Shown here one piece after another: positions 54,021 through 63,585 of a DNA stretch of 64,000 bases. Both the position numbers and the translations under genes were made by a program. The stretch comes from CALBPI01 sp039821605. Its GTDB lineage: Bacteria > Pseudomonadota > Gammaproteobacteria > Steroidobacterales > Woeseiaceae. Each line of letters starts with the position of its first letter. The stretch's first letter is position 1. Under the pieces are notes generated by a model, which did no database searches, was not told where the DNA came from, and saw nothing but the letters and a program-made list of their open reading frames with translations. The stretch covers positions 930,001-994,000 of the forward strand of contig JBCBNV010000001.1 in NCBI GenBank assembly GCA_039821605.1, read 5' to 3'.

Positions 54021-54998
54021 ATGAAAGCGGCACTCGTCAAAGCTTACGGACCACCGGATTCCATCGTCGTCGAAGAGGTTCCCAGCCCCGAACCGGGCGC
54101 GGGCGAGGTGCGCATCCGCATTCGCGCCTGCGGCGTCAACTTCCCCGACGTGCTCATGGTCGCGGGCAAGTACCAGTTCAAACCTGAAATGCCGTTTTCG
54201 CCGGGGGCGGAAATGTCGGGCGACATCGACGCGGTCGGCGACGGTGTGGAACACCTCAAGATCGGTCAGCGCGTGTTCTGCATGGTTGGCCACGGCGGCA
54301 TGGCTGAGCAGATCGTCGTGCCCGCGGCCGCGGTGGTGCCGATTCCCGATGCACTCGATTACCGTATCGCCGCGGCCATCATGATGACCTACGGGACGTC
54401 CTACCACGCGCTCAAGCAACGCGCGCAGATTCAGCCCGGAGAGACGTTGCTCGTGCTGGGGGCCGCCGGTGGCGTAGGCCTCGCCGCCGTGGAACTGGGC
54501 GTGAAGATGGGCGCACGCGTGATCGCGGCGGCCAGCAACGAGGAGAAACTGGACCTGGCGCGTCAGTACGGAGCCAGTGAATGCATCAACTACACCGAGG
54601 TCTCACTCAAGGACACGGTCAAGGCGATGACCGGTGGCCAGGGCGTCGACGTCATCTACGACCCGGTGGGCGGCGGATTATTCGATGATTGCCTGCGGGC
54701 ACTGGCCTGGCGCGGTCGCCTGCTCGTGATTGGTTTTGCGAGCGGCGAGATTCCATCGGCACCGGCCAACCTGCCGTTGCTCAAGGGCGCCTCGGTGGTC
54801 GGCGTGTTCTGGGGTGCCTTCACGCAGCGCGAACGTGAGGCCAATGACGAGAACACGCGCGAGCTTATGCAGTGGCTGATGGCCGGTGAGCTCAAGCCAC
54901 ACGTCGGCTCGGTGTTGCCGCTCGACCGGGCGGGCGAGGCGATGAACATCCTGGCGCGCCGTGAGGCCTTGGGTAAGGTCGTCATCGAAATGCCCTGA
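54021..54998 (+). CDS. NADPH:quinone oxidoreductase family protein
   Basis: A 325-aa zinc-independent medium-chain dehydrogenase. The nucleotide-binding motif is LVLGAAGGVGLAAVELGVKM. SPGAEMSGDIDAVGDGV and YDPVGGGLFDDCLRAL match the family, and no zinc-binding cysteines are seen. Homologues reduce quinones or enoyl-CoA-like compounds. The ATG at 54021 follows GGGGGACACG. It is divergent from the acyl-CoA dehydrogenase gene, 145 nt away. Confidence 0.88.
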   Translation: MKAALVKAYGPPDSIVVEEVPSPEPGAGEVRIRIRACGVNFPDVLMVAGKYQFKPEMPFSPGAEMSGDIDAVGDGVEHLKIGQRVFCMVGHGGMAEQIVVPAAAVVPIPDALDYRIAAAIMMTYGTSYHALKQRAQIQPGETLLVLGAAGGVGLAAVELGVKMGARVIAAASNEEKLDLARQYGASECINYTEVSLKDTVKAMTGGQGVDVIYDPVGGGLFDDCLRALAWRGRLLVIGFASGEIPSAPANLPLLKGASVVGVFWGAFTQREREANDENTRELMQWLMAGELKPHVGSVLPLDRAGEAMNILARREALGKVVIEMP

Positions 54999-55075
54999 AC
55001 CCCCGCGGCGCGCTTAGTTTCATATGGAAGTGGTTTCGCGTCGTGGCGCCCGAATACGCCAACCTAAAAAAGCGT

Positions 55076-55104
55076 TTGACAGTGCCGATACCATTGACGA
55101 TGAT
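55076..55104 (+). promoter_or_regulatory. Promoter of the ilvC-leuACDB operon
   Basis: TTGACA (55076-55081) is a perfect -35. After 17 nt GATGAT (55099-55104) matches four of six -10 positions. Transcription would start near 55111, 20-25 nt before the leader peptide. Confidence 0.6.
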
Positions 55105-55132
55105 CGCCGGGAAACTCAGGACGCGACTTTCG

Positions 55133-55201
55133 ATGACGCGCACCCACAATGACAACTCGCTCGCTCTAGTCCTGCTCCTTATGGTCGCGGGGTCTGGCTA
55201 G
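55133..55201 (+). CDS. Leader peptide of the ilvC-leu attenuator
   Basis: A 22-residue ORF contains the run LALVLLLMV: five Leu and two Val codons within nine codons. One Leu codon is CTA, normally rare in GC-rich genomes. No Ile codon is present. AGGA lies upstream of the ATG. It ends 30 nt before the terminator at 55232, with a GCTGT-N8-ACAGC hairpin between. This is the layout of leucine/valine attenuators: stalled ribosomes would favour an antiterminator. Confidence 0.85.
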   Translation: MTRTHNDNSLALVLLLMVAGSG

Positions 55202-55231
55202 CTGTTGCCAACGACAGCAAGCCCGAGCAAG

Positions 55232-55265
55232 GCCCCGCATCCAGAACTGGTCGCGGGGCTTTTTT
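55232..55265 (+). terminator. Attenuator terminator of the ilvC-leu operon
   Basis: GCCCCGC (55232-55238) pairs with GCGGGGC (55253-55259), and the inner CCAG-AA-CTGG adds four more pairs. Six T follow directly (55260-55265). It lies 35 nt before ilvC and after the Leu/Val-rich leader peptide. Confidence 0.88.
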
Positions 55266-55300
55266 GTAACTGACAGCAGCAAAACGCACAGGAAACGACA

Positions 55301-56287
55301 ATGAAAATGTACGGCGAATCAGACGTGAATCATGACGCACTGCGTGGCGGCAAGATCGCGATCATCGGTTATGGCAGCCAGGGCCGTGCCCACGCCTCCA
55401 ATCTTAAAGACTCGGGCTACGACGTCGTCGTCGGTCTGCGTGAAGGGGGTGCCTCGTGGCCGCGTGCTGAGGCCGATGGACACACCGTCGCCACACCCGC
55501 CGAGGCGGCCGAAGGCGCCGCACTCGTTGCCCTGCTGACGCCTGACGTCTCACAGGGCGCGTTGTACAAGGCCATCGAGCCCAATCTCGCGCAAGGCGCC
55601 GCCCTGCTCTTCGCGCACGGCTTCAACATCCAGTATGGCCAGATAGAGCCGCGCGCGGACCTCGATGTCGTGATGATCGCGCCCAAGGGCCCCGGCGACC
55701 TCGTCCGCCGCCAGTACCTTGAGGGTCGCGGCGTGCCCTGCCTCGTCGCGGTCGCAGCCAATGCCACGGGCAACGCCCTCGACAAGGCCCTGTGCTACGC
55801 CGATGGTCTGGGCGGCGCCCGCGCAGGCGTTCTCGAGACCACCTTCAAGGAGGAGACCGAGACGGATCTCTTCGGCGAACAGGCTGTACTTTGTGGTGGC
55901 GCCACGGAGCTCGTGCTCAAAGGCTACGAAACGCTCGTCGAGGCCGGCTACCAGCCTGAGGTGGCCTACTACGAATGTCTGCACGAGCTCAAGCTGATCG
56001 TCGACCTGTTGCACGAAGGCGGGCTCAAGAAGATGCACGAGTTCATCTCCGAGACGGCGCAATGGGGTGATCTGATCAGTGGCCCCCGGGTTATCGACGA
56101 CCGCGTCAAGGAGAGCATGAAGGCCGTGCTCACCGACATCCAGGAAGGCAAGTTCGCGCGCGACTGGATCGCCGAGAACGAGAACGGCATGCCCGAGTAC
56201 CGCCGGCTCATGAACGAAGACCTCGAGCACCCCATCGAAAGCGTGGGTGCGGGGCTCAGGGAAAAGATGCCCTGGTTGAACAAGTGA
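55301..56287 (+). CDS. ilvC: Ketol-acid reductoisomerase
   Basis: A 328-aa class I (short) enzyme converting acetolactate or acetohydroxybutyrate to dihydroxy acids for valine, isoleucine and leucine synthesis. The NADPH motif is IIGYGSQGRAHA. HGFNIQYGQI, APKGPGDLVRRQY and FKEETETDLFGEQAVLCGG include the magnesium ligands. AGGAAACGACA precedes the ATG. It is the first structural gene behind the attenuator. ilvBN is not in this operon. Confidence 0.96.
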   Translation: MKMYGESDVNHDALRGGKIAIIGYGSQGRAHASNLKDSGYDVVVGLREGGASWPRAEADGHTVATPAEAAEGAALVALLTPDVSQGALYKAIEPNLAQGAALLFAHGFNIQYGQIEPRADLDVVMIAPKGPGDLVRRQYLEGRGVPCLVAVAANATGNALDKALCYADGLGGARAGVLETTFKEETETDLFGEQAVLCGGATELVLKGYETLVEAGYQPEVAYYECLHELKLIVDLLHEGGLKKMHEFISETAQWGDLISGPRVIDDRVKESMKAVLTDIQEGKFARDWIAENENGMPEYRRLMNEDLEHPIESVGAGLREKMPWLNK

Positions 56288-56319
56288 ACTGACGGCAGGC
56301 GAGCCGCAAGGAGTTCGAG

Positions 56320-57897
56320 ATGGCAGTAGCAGACGACAACCGCGTTCGTATTTTTGACACGACACTGCGCGACGGCGAACAAGCGCCGGGTTGCAGCATG
56401 ACGCTCAGTGAAAAACTTCGCGTCGCGCGGGCTCTCGATCAGCTACGTGTCGATGTCATCGAGGCTGGCTTTGCGGCCGCCTCGCCCGGTGACCTCGAGT
56501 CTGTCGCGGCCGTCGCCCGGGAAGTGCAGCACGCCAGTGTCGCAAGCCTGGCGCGTTGCAATCCCGAGGACATCGACAAGGCCTGGGAAGCCGTGCAGTT
56601 TGCCGCGAAACCGCGGATTCATGTGTTCGTGGCGACCAGTGAGATTCACCGCACGCACAAGCTCAACATGGCGCGCGAGGAAATCCTCAACACCGCCGTT
56701 GGCGCCATTCGCATGGCGCGCGAGCGCTGTGCGGACATCGAGTTTTCGCCCGAGGATGCATCACGCACGGAGCCCGAGTTCCTGACGGAGATCGTTGCGG
56801 CAGCCATCGAGGCGGGTGCGACGACCATCAACGTTCCCGACACCGTGGGCTACACCGTGCCGCAGGAATTCGAGGCACTGTTCCGACACCTTGTCGAGAC
56901 CGTGCCAAATGTCGCCGATGCGATTCTTTCCGTGCACTGCCATGACGACCTGGGCATGGCCGTGGCCAACAGTCTCGCGGCCGTGCGCGGCGGCGCGCGC
57001 CAGGTTGAGTGTACGATCAACGGTATCGGGGAACGTGCCGGCAACTGCTCGCTCGAAGAGGTGGTGATGGCCATCGACACGCGCGCTGAGTGGTTCGGTT
57101 TGCACACCAACGTCGACACGACGCGGCTTTATCCCACGGCGCGTCTCGTCTCGTCGATCACGGGCATGCACATCCCGCGTAACAAGGCCATCGTCGGTGA
57201 CAACGCCTTCGCGCACGAAGCAGGCATTCACCAGCACGGCATGCTCAAGCACGCGTCGACCTACGAGATCATGCAGCCCGAGCGCGTCGGCATCAGTCGG
57301 TCGAATCTGGTGCTGGGCAAACACAGCGGTCGGCACGCGTTTCGTGACCGCATCGCAGAGCTCGGCTTCGATCTCGACGACTTCTCGCTCAACGCGGCCT
57401 TCAATCGCTTCAAGGCACTGGCCGACAAGAAGAAGGACATCTACGACAGCGACATCGAAGCGCTGGTCATGAACGATCCGGGCGGCAATGACGGCCCGTG
57501 GTTCCTCGACGACCTGACGGTGACAACGTCCACGGGCGCGCATGCCACGGCGACGGTCGACATGCACCGCGGCGATGAGCCGCACGTCGTGGAGGCCGCT
57601 GTTGGCGGTGGCCCGGTTGAGGCGGCCTGCATGGCCCTCGAACGCATCACGGGAATTAATCTCGAACTGCAGCACTACGACGTGCGCGGTGTGAGTATCG
57701 GCGAGGACGCCCAGGGTGAAGTCACGATCACCGTGACCTTCAACGGGGCAACCTATCGCGGTCATGGCATCAGCACCGACGTCGTCGAGGCGAGCGCACG
57801 CGCCTGGCTCGAGGTGATCAACCGCATCCTGCGCCGTCGCGACAAAGGCCTCGACGACCTGGGTGCGGGCAGCGACGCCGTGCACGCGACGATCTGA
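56320..57897 (+). CDS. leuA: 2-isopropylmalate synthase
   Basis: A 525-aa enzyme condensing acetyl-CoA and 2-oxoisovalerate, the first committed leucine step. FDTTLRDGEQAPGCSMT is the catalytic N-terminal motif, and CHDDLGMAVANSLAAVRGGA and GIGERAGNCSLEEVVMAI follow. The C-terminal regulatory LeuA dimer domain spans about residues 390-510 and should bind leucine for feedback inhibition. AAGGAG precedes the start. Confidence 0.96.
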   Translation: MAVADDNRVRIFDTTLRDGEQAPGCSMTLSEKLRVARALDQLRVDVIEAGFAAASPGDLESVAAVAREVQHASVASLARCNPEDIDKAWEAVQFAAKPRIHVFVATSEIHRTHKLNMAREEILNTAVGAIRMARERCADIEFSPEDASRTEPEFLTEIVAAAIEAGATTINVPDTVGYTVPQEFEALFRHLVETVPNVADAILSVHCHDDLGMAVANSLAAVRGGARQVECTINGIGERAGNCSLEEVVMAIDTRAEWFGLHTNVDTTRLYPTARLVSSITGMHIPRNKAIVGDNAFAHEAGIHQHGMLKHASTYEIMQPERVGISRSNLVLGKHSGRHAFRDRIAELGFDLDDFSLNAAFNRFKALADKKKDIYDSDIEALVMNDPGGNDGPWFLDDLTVTTSTGAHATATVDMHRGDEPHVVEAAVGGGPVEAACMALERITGINLELQHYDVRGVSIGEDAQGEVTITVTFNGATYRGHGISTDVVEASARAWLEVINRILRRRDKGLDDLGAGSDAVHATI

Positions 57898-57905
57898 GTG
57901 CCGCA

Positions 57906-59306
57906 ATGAGCCAGACGCTGTTCGAAAAGGTGTGGGCGTCGCACGTCGTGGTGCCCGAGACGGCGGATACGCCGACCGTGCTCTACATCGATCTGCACCT
58001 CATTCACGAAGTCACGAGCCCGCAGGCCTTCACCGTGTTGCGCGAGCGCGGCCTGACCGTGCGACGCGTCGATCGCACGCTGGCCACAATGGATCATTCC
58101 ACGCCGACGACGCCTGTGCGCAAGCTGGCTGACATCGATGTCGTGGGGCCCTCCGCTGCCGCGCAGATCCGACAGATGCAGAAGAACTGTGCCGAGTTCG
58201 GGATTCCCCTGCGGGGCTTCGACAGTGATGAGCGCGGCATCGTGCACATCATCGGGCCTGAACTCGGTGCCACGCAGCCCGGCAAGACCATCGTCTGCGG
58301 CGACAGCCACACGTCAACGCACGGTGCATTCGGTGCACTGGCCTTCGGCATTGGTACCACCGAAGTCGGCCATGTGCTGGCGACGCAGTGCCTGTTGCAG
58401 CGTCGACCCAAAACGATGGCCGTCGAGGTTTCGGGCGCCCTGCCTGAGGGCGTGACGGCGAAGGACCTGATCCTGGCGATCATCGGGCAAACGGGTGTTG
58501 ACGGCGGCACTGGTCACGTCATCGAGTACCGCGGCGATGCCGTGCGCGCACTCGACATGGCGGGCCGCATGACCGTGTGCAACATGTCGATCGAGGCCGG
58601 CGCACGCGCGGGCATGATGGCACCCGACGACACCACCTTCGAGTACCTCGCGGGTCGCAAGCTCGCACCACAGGGCACCGAGTTCGAGGCCGCCGTCTCC
58701 CGCTGGCGCGGACTCGTGACCGACGCGGGCGCAACATTTGACAAGACCGTGCACATCGACGCCAGCACGCTCTCACCCATGGTGACCTTTGGCACCAATC
58801 CGGGCATGGTCGTCGGCATCGATGCTCCGCTGCCTGCGGCGCCCGGCGATGGCAGCTGGGACCGTGCGCTCGAGTACATGCAGCTCGAAGCGGGTAAGCC
58901 GATTGCCGGCACACCTGTCGATGTCGTGTTTGTCGGAAGCTGCACCAATGCGCGGTTGCCGGACCTCGAGGCCACGGCTCGCGTGCTCGAGGGTCGCCGC
59001 GTTGCTGAAGGCGTGCGCATGCTCGTGGTTCCAGGCTCTCAGGCCGTCAAGGCTGAGGCCGAGGCGCGCGGTCTGCACCGGATCTTCGAGGCTGCCGGCG
59101 CCGAGTGGCGCGAGTCGGGATGCTCAATGTGCCTCGGCATGAATGGCGACACGGTGGCCGCAGGCAAGCTCGCGGTGAGCACGAGCAACCGAAACTTCGA
59201 AGGCCGCCAGGGTGTGGGTGCGCGCACCGTACTTGCAAGTCCCGCAACGGCAGCCGCCAGCGCCGTCGCAGGCCGGATTGCCGACGCGCGCCAGCTTGCC
59301 CACTGA
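57906..59306 (+). CDS. leuC: 3-isopropylmalate dehydratase large subunit
   Basis: A 466-aa aconitase-family subunit holding the [4Fe-4S] cluster. The three cluster cysteines are in VFVGSCTNARLPDL and SGCSMCLGMNGD. CGDSHTSTHGAFGALAFGIG is also conserved. It works with LeuD, encoded 10 nt downstream, to interconvert 2- and 3-isopropylmalate. Confidence 0.97.
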   Translation: MSQTLFEKVWASHVVVPETADTPTVLYIDLHLIHEVTSPQAFTVLRERGLTVRRVDRTLATMDHSTPTTPVRKLADIDVVGPSAAAQIRQMQKNCAEFGIPLRGFDSDERGIVHIIGPELGATQPGKTIVCGDSHTSTHGAFGALAFGIGTTEVGHVLATQCLLQRRPKTMAVEVSGALPEGVTAKDLILAIIGQTGVDGGTGHVIEYRGDAVRALDMAGRMTVCNMSIEAGARAGMMAPDDTTFEYLAGRKLAPQGTEFEAAVSRWRGLVTDAGATFDKTVHIDASTLSPMVTFGTNPGMVVGIDAPLPAAPGDGSWDRALEYMQLEAGKPIAGTPVDVVFVGSCTNARLPDLEATARVLEGRRVAEGVRMLVVPGSQAVKAEAEARGLHRIFEAAGAEWRESGCSMCLGMNGDTVAAGKLAVSTSNRNFEGRQGVGARTVLASPATAAASAVAGRIADARQLAH

Positions 59307-59316
59307 AGGTTTGACC

Positions 59317-59916
59317 ATGGAACCCATTACGGTTTTTTCCTCGCGAACGGTGCTGCTGCCGCGGGCCGATATCGACACCGACCAGATCATTCCTGCACGC
59401 TTCTTGACGACGACCAGTCGCGAAGGTCTGGGCAACGCGCTCTTCGCCGATTGGCGCTACGACAGCGACGGCGAGAGCAACGCCGAGTTCGTTCTCAATC
59501 AACCAGAATCCGCGGGCGCAGAGGTGCTCGTCGCCGGACGCAACTTCGGTTGCGGCTCGTCGCGCGAACACGCGCCCTGGGCGCTCGCTGACTACGGCTT
59601 TCGTGCGGTGATCTCGACCGAGATCGCCGACATCTTCCGCTCCAACTCGCTCAAGAATGGCCTGCTACCCATCGTCGTGTCCGCGGCGTTTCACGAGCAG
59701 CTGTTGTCCGTACCCTGCGGCGTTGAGGTCAACCTGGAGACGCGCACGGTACGGGTTACCGACGGTCCTCACGCCGAAGCGTCCGAGGCGTTCGAGATCG
59801 ATGACTTCTCGCGCTACTGCCTCATGCGCGGGACCGACCAATTGGGCTTCCTGCTGGATCGGGTGCCTGCCATCAGCGCGTTCGAAACGCAGCGTAGCGA
59901 CCCGACGCCGCAATGA
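59317..59916 (+). CDS. leuD: 3-isopropylmalate dehydratase small subunit
   Basis: A 199-aa swivelling-domain subunit. DIDTDQIIPARFL and GRNFGCGSSREHAPWAL are the family signatures, the second containing the substrate-binding loop. The start is the ATG at 59317. The stop overlaps the leuB start by 4 nt. Confidence 0.97.
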   Translation: MEPITVFSSRTVLLPRADIDTDQIIPARFLTTTSREGLGNALFADWRYDSDGESNAEFVLNQPESAGAEVLVAGRNFGCGSSREHAPWALADYGFRAVISTEIADIFRSNSLKNGLLPIVVSAAFHEQLLSVPCGVEVNLETRTVRVTDGPHAEASEAFEIDDFSRYCLMRGTDQLGFLLDRVPAISAFETQRSDPTPQ

Positions 59917-60986
59917 AGGCCACGCTCGTCGCCCTGCCCGGTGATGGCATCGGGCCTGAAGTCGCAGCTGCAGGCGTCGCCGTATTGAACGCTGTTGCCG
60001 AGCAGTTCGGTCACGATTTCGAGATCAGCGAGCATCCCATGGGCGGTGCGGCCATCGATGCGACGGGCGACCCGCTGCCCGCGACCACGCTCGCGGCCTG
60101 CCGCGAGGCCGATGCCGTCTTGCTGGGTGCTGTCGGCGGCCCGGCCTGGGCCGAACGGCCGCTGGGCCAGCGTCCCGAGAACGGCTTACTCAGGCTGCGC
60201 AGTGCTCTGGGGCTTTACGCCAACCTGCGCCCTGTCAGCGTCTACCCGGCGCTGCGCGATGCTTCGCCGCTGCGCCCCGAGCGCATCGAGGGTGTCGACA
60301 TCCTTGTCGTGCGTGAGCTTACGGGCGGCATTTATTTTGGCGACAAACGCGAAGGCACCGACGAAGCGGAAGACGTCTGCCGTTACACGCGTGTGGAAAT
60401 CGAGCGCATTGTGAAACTGGCCGCGGAGCTTGCCAAGGGGCGTCGCGGGCATCTGACATCGGTCGACAAGGCCAATGTCCTGGCCACGTCGCGGCTGTGG
60501 CGTGCGACAGTGGACGCGGTAGCGGGATCGATGGATGGCATTACGCTCGAGCACTTGCTCGTCGATGCGACCGCTATGCATCTCATCAATGCGCCTGCGC
60601 GGTTCGACGTCATTGTTACCGAAAACCTGTTCGGCGACATCCTGACCGACGAGGCCGCGACGATCGCAGGGTCGCTGGGATTGCTGCCGTCTGCGTCACT
60701 GGGCGACGCGCGGCACACACATGGACTGCGCGGGCTGTATGAACCGATTCATGGCTCGGCGCCCGACATTGCGGGTCAGGGCATTGCCAACCCCGTCGGC
60801 ACGATTGCGAGCGTCGCCATGCTGCTGCGCCACAGTCTGGGACTCGAGACGGAGGCCGAAGCGGTCGAGGCGGCGATAGAACGCGCCTTGTCCGCGGGCG
60901 CCAGAACCGCCGATATCGCGGGAGACCGCCCGACCCTGTCAACGTCGGACATGACCGACGCTATTCTTAGTGGGCTCGCCGCTTAG
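59913..60986 (+). CDS. leuB: 3-isopropylmalate dehydrogenase
   Basis: A 357-aa NAD-dependent decarboxylating dehydrogenase. GDGIGPEV begins the enzyme, LRPVSVYPAL and VRELTGGIYFG bind substrate, and VTENLFGDILTDEAATIAGS and EPIHGSAPDIAGQGIANPVG are the metal and NAD regions. It is the last gene of the operon and converges with metX, 5 nt away, without a clear terminator between them. Confidence 0.97.
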   Translation: MKATLVALPGDGIGPEVAAAGVAVLNAVAEQFGHDFEISEHPMGGAAIDATGDPLPATTLAACREADAVLLGAVGGPAWAERPLGQRPENGLLRLRSALGLYANLRPVSVYPALRDASPLRPERIEGVDILVVRELTGGIYFGDKREGTDEAEDVCRYTRVEIERIVKLAAELAKGRRGHLTSVDKANVLATSRLWRATVDAVAGSMDGITLEHLLVDATAMHLINAPARFDVIVTENLFGDILTDEAATIAGSLGLLPSASLGDARHTHGLRGLYEPIHGSAPDIAGQGIANPVGTIASVAMLLRHSLGLETEAEAVEAAIERALSAGARTADIAGDRPTLSTSDMTDAILSGLAA

Positions 60987-60991
60987 GCCAC

Positions 60992-62098
60992 TCAGCCCCC
61001 ACCGCAGGCCGCGACGGCGGCACCATCACAGCGGCGAAATGCCGCAATCATCTCCGCCAGCGGTTCGAGGTCGATCAGAAAGCCATCGTGCCCGTGGGCA
61101 CTGTCGAGCTCTCGGTAGGTTGCCGCAGGCAGGTGCGTCGCGAGCGTCTGTTGCTCGCGGGGCGGGTACAACACGTCTGACGTCACTGCGACGATGAGAG
61201 CCGGATTGCGGATAGCGCCCAACACGTCGAGGTAGTCGCCGCCTCGGCCCCGACCCAGATCGTGGCTGTCCATAGCCTGCGTCAGTCGGAAGTAGCTTGC
61301 GGCATCGAAACGGTCAACCAGTTTGCGACCCTGGTAGCGCAGGTAGGAGGACACATTGAAGTCCTGCGCCTGCTCGGGCTGGCGCGCAAAACGTTCTTCG
61401 AAGTTCTGCCAGCTCCGGTACATGATCATGGCCATCATGCGAGCCGCTGCAAGACCCTGCTCGGGACGTGCACCGTCCTCATAGCGCCCGCCCTGCCAAT
61501 TCGGGTCCGCGGCAATCGCCGCGCGCTGCGATTCGCCCACGCCGATGCACCAGGCCGAGTGCCGGCCTGAAACACCAATGGGTGCAACGGCGCCCACAAA
61601 ATCCGGAAAGCTCGCAGCCCACTCGAGGGTTTGCATGCCGCCCAATGACGGTCCGATCACGAGTTGAAGGTGATGCACGCCCAGCACATCGAGCAGACGC
61701 TTCTGCGCCTGGACCATGTCGCGCACCGTCACCTCGGGAAAGTCGAGCCCGAGGCGTCCGTCGTCGTCGTCGGGCGTATACGGCCCGGAACTGCCGTAGC
61801 AACCGCCGATGACGTTGCTGCAAACGATGAAGTCTCGCGCCGGGTCCAGCGGCGCGCCGGGCCCGATGAGGCCCGGCCACCAGGAATCCGCGTCAGCCGA
61901 TCCCGTCAGCGCGTGACACACGAGGACGGCGTTGCCGCCATCTTCGTCGAGCGTGCCCCAGGTCCGGTAGGCAATAGTCGGCGCCTCGATGATGGCACCT
62001 GATTCTGTGACGAACGGGCCATCGAGTCGCGCCAGCCGGGTCTCCGGAGAAACCCGGCCTGCGGTAATCAGGCGATCGCTCATCGGACCATCACTCAT
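60992..62098 (-). CDS. metX: Homoserine O-acyltransferase (MetX family)
   Basis: A 368-aa alpha/beta hydrolase that activates homoserine for methionine synthesis. The nucleophile is in VIGPSLGGMQTLEWA (GxSxGG), with the Asp in SDVLYPP and the His in AHGHDGFL completing the triad. NVIGGCYGSSGP is the oxyanion region. The acyl donor (acetyl- or succinyl-CoA) cannot be settled by eye. The sulfhydrylase gene directly before it favours O-acetylhomoserine. The start overlaps the metY stop (TGATG). Confidence 0.93.
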   Translation of the reverse strand: MSDGPMSDRLITAGRVSPETRLARLDGPFVTESGAIIEAPTIAYRTWGTLDEDGGNAVLVCHALTGSADADSWWPGLIGPGAPLDPARDFIVCSNVIGGCYGSSGPYTPDDDDGRLGLDFPEVTVRDMVQAQKRLLDVLGVHHLQLVIGPSLGGMQTLEWAASFPDFVGAVAPIGVSGRHSAWCIGVGESQRAAIAADPNWQGGRYEDGARPEQGLAAARMMAMIMYRSWQNFEERFARQPEQAQDFNVSSYLRYQGRKLVDRFDAASYFRLTQAMDSHDLGRGRGGDYLDVLGAIRNPALIVAVTSDVLYPPREQQTLATHLPAATYRELDSAHGHDGFLIDLEPLAEMIAAFRRCDGAAVAACGGG

Positions 62099-63423
62099 CA
62101 GGCGGCGTTGGCCGCGCGGGCCTTTTCGAACGATTGGGTGAAGTCTGCCTTGATGTCGTCGATGTGCTCGATGCCCACCGATACCCGAACCATGTCCGAG
62201 GTCACACCTGTGGCGCGCTGCTCTGCTTCGCTGAGCTGCTGGTGCGTCGTGCTCGCGGGATGGATCACGAGCGTCTTGGCATCACCGACATTGGCCAGGT
62301 GGCTCGCAATCTCAACGCCGTCGATGAAGCGCTGGCCCGCTTCGGCACCACCGCGGATGCCAAAGGTCAGCACGGCACCGAAGCCGTTCGTGAAGTAGCG
62401 CTGCGCCTGCGCGTGGTGCGGGTGCGATTCAAGGCCCGGGTAACTGACCCAGGCGACGTCGGACTGGCTTTCGAGCCACTGTGCAAGCTCGAGCGCATTG
62501 TCCACGTGGCGCTGGACGCGCAGCGACAGCGTCTCCAGACCCTGCAGCAGCAGGAACGCGTTGAAGGGGCTCTGCGAAGTCCCGAAATCGCGCAGGCCTT
62601 CCACGCGGGCGCGGATGATAAAGGCGATGTTGCCGAAGTCGGAGTCCTTGCCGAACACGTCAGAGAACACGAGCCCGTGGTAACCCGGGGACGGTTCCGA
62701 AAACAGTGGGAACTTGCCGTTGCCCCAGTCGAACGTACCCGCGTCGACGATCACGCCGCCAATCGATGTGCCGTGACCGCCGATCCACTTCGTGGCCGAC
62801 TCGACGACGATATCCGCACCGTGGTCGATGGGGCGGACCACGTAGCCGCAGCAGCCCAGCGTGTTGTCGACGATGAGCGGAATGCCGTGTTCGTGTGCCA
62901 GGTCGGACAGCGCACGGAAGTCCGGCACGTCGAAGCCCGGGTTGCCGATTGACTCGGCGTAGATTGCCTTCGTATTGTCATCGATGGCGTTGCGGTAATC
63001 GTCGAGGTTGTCGCCCTCAACGAATCGCACGTCGATACCCAGTCTCGGCAGCGCAACCTTGAACTGGTTGTAGGTGCCACCGTACAGCGAGCTGCGCGCG
63101 ACGATGTTGTCCCCAGCCTGCGCAATCGTTGCGATTGCGACGAATTGCGCGGCCTGGCCGCTGGCCGTGGCCAACGCGGCTACCCCGCCTTCGAGCGCGG
63201 CCACGCGCTGCTCAAACACGTCCGTCGTCGGGTTCATGATGCGGCTGTAAATGTTGCCGAACTCCTGCAACGCGAACAGGCGCGCGCCATGCGACGCGTC
63301 GTCAAACGTGTACGAGGTGCTCTGGTAAATCGGCACGGCACGAGCGTTGGTGCCGGGTGCCGGGTCTTGACCCGCATGGACCTGCAGGGTCTCAAAGTGG
63401 TACTTGCTGGGATCGAGGGGCAT
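62098..63423 (-). CDS. metY: O-acetylhomoserine sulfhydrylase (MetY)
   Basis: A 441-aa Cys/Met-metabolism PLP enzyme that makes homocysteine from O-acetylhomoserine and sulfide. TNARAVPIYQSTSYTFDD, YSRIMNPTTDVFEQRVAALE and VESATKWIGGHGTSIGG (PLP lysine) mark the MetY branch. GGAGA precedes the ATG at 63423. The frame continues upstream through the riboswitch, but that part is not coding. With metX it gives a direct-sulfhydrylation route, controlled by the SAM-I riboswitch. Confidence 0.94.
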   Translation of the reverse strand: MPLDPSKYHFETLQVHAGQDPAPGTNARAVPIYQSTSYTFDDASHGARLFALQEFGNIYSRIMNPTTDVFEQRVAALEGGVAALATASGQAAQFVAIATIAQAGDNIVARSSLYGGTYNQFKVALPRLGIDVRFVEGDNLDDYRNAIDDNTKAIYAESIGNPGFDVPDFRALSDLAHEHGIPLIVDNTLGCCGYVVRPIDHGADIVVESATKWIGGHGTSIGGVIVDAGTFDWGNGKFPLFSEPSPGYHGLVFSDVFGKDSDFGNIAFIIRARVEGLRDFGTSQSPFNAFLLLQGLETLSLRVQRHVDNALELAQWLESQSDVAWVSYPGLESHPHHAQAQRYFTNGFGAVLTFGIRGGAEAGQRFIDGVEIASHLANVGDAKTLVIHPASTTHQQLSEAEQRATGVTSDMVRVSVGIEHIDDIKADFTQSFEKARAANAA

Positions 63424-63585
63424 GACGTGTCTCCAAATGGTCGGCAAGGATCGTCCTCTCGAGGACGAGACCCGCGCGCTACAAAAAATCTGACAGCGCA
63501 AACTAACAATCGACTCAAGGAGCAGCCCCCCGGGGGCCCATGGGCTCCGGCACCCATCCCGCGGCAGGACCGGGGCTGTACCGGA
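63424..63585 (-). promoter_or_regulatory. Expression platform between the riboswitch and metY
   Basis: This stretch links the SAM aptamer to metY. On the minus strand it contains GGAGC...GCTCC pairing around a palindromic GC block (about 63517-63546), a GCGCT...AGCGC hairpin with a six-T loop (about 63478-63500), and the palindrome CGTCCTCGAGAGGACG (about 63450-63465), 27 nt before the start codon. I cannot tell whether control is at termination or translation. Confidence 0.4.
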
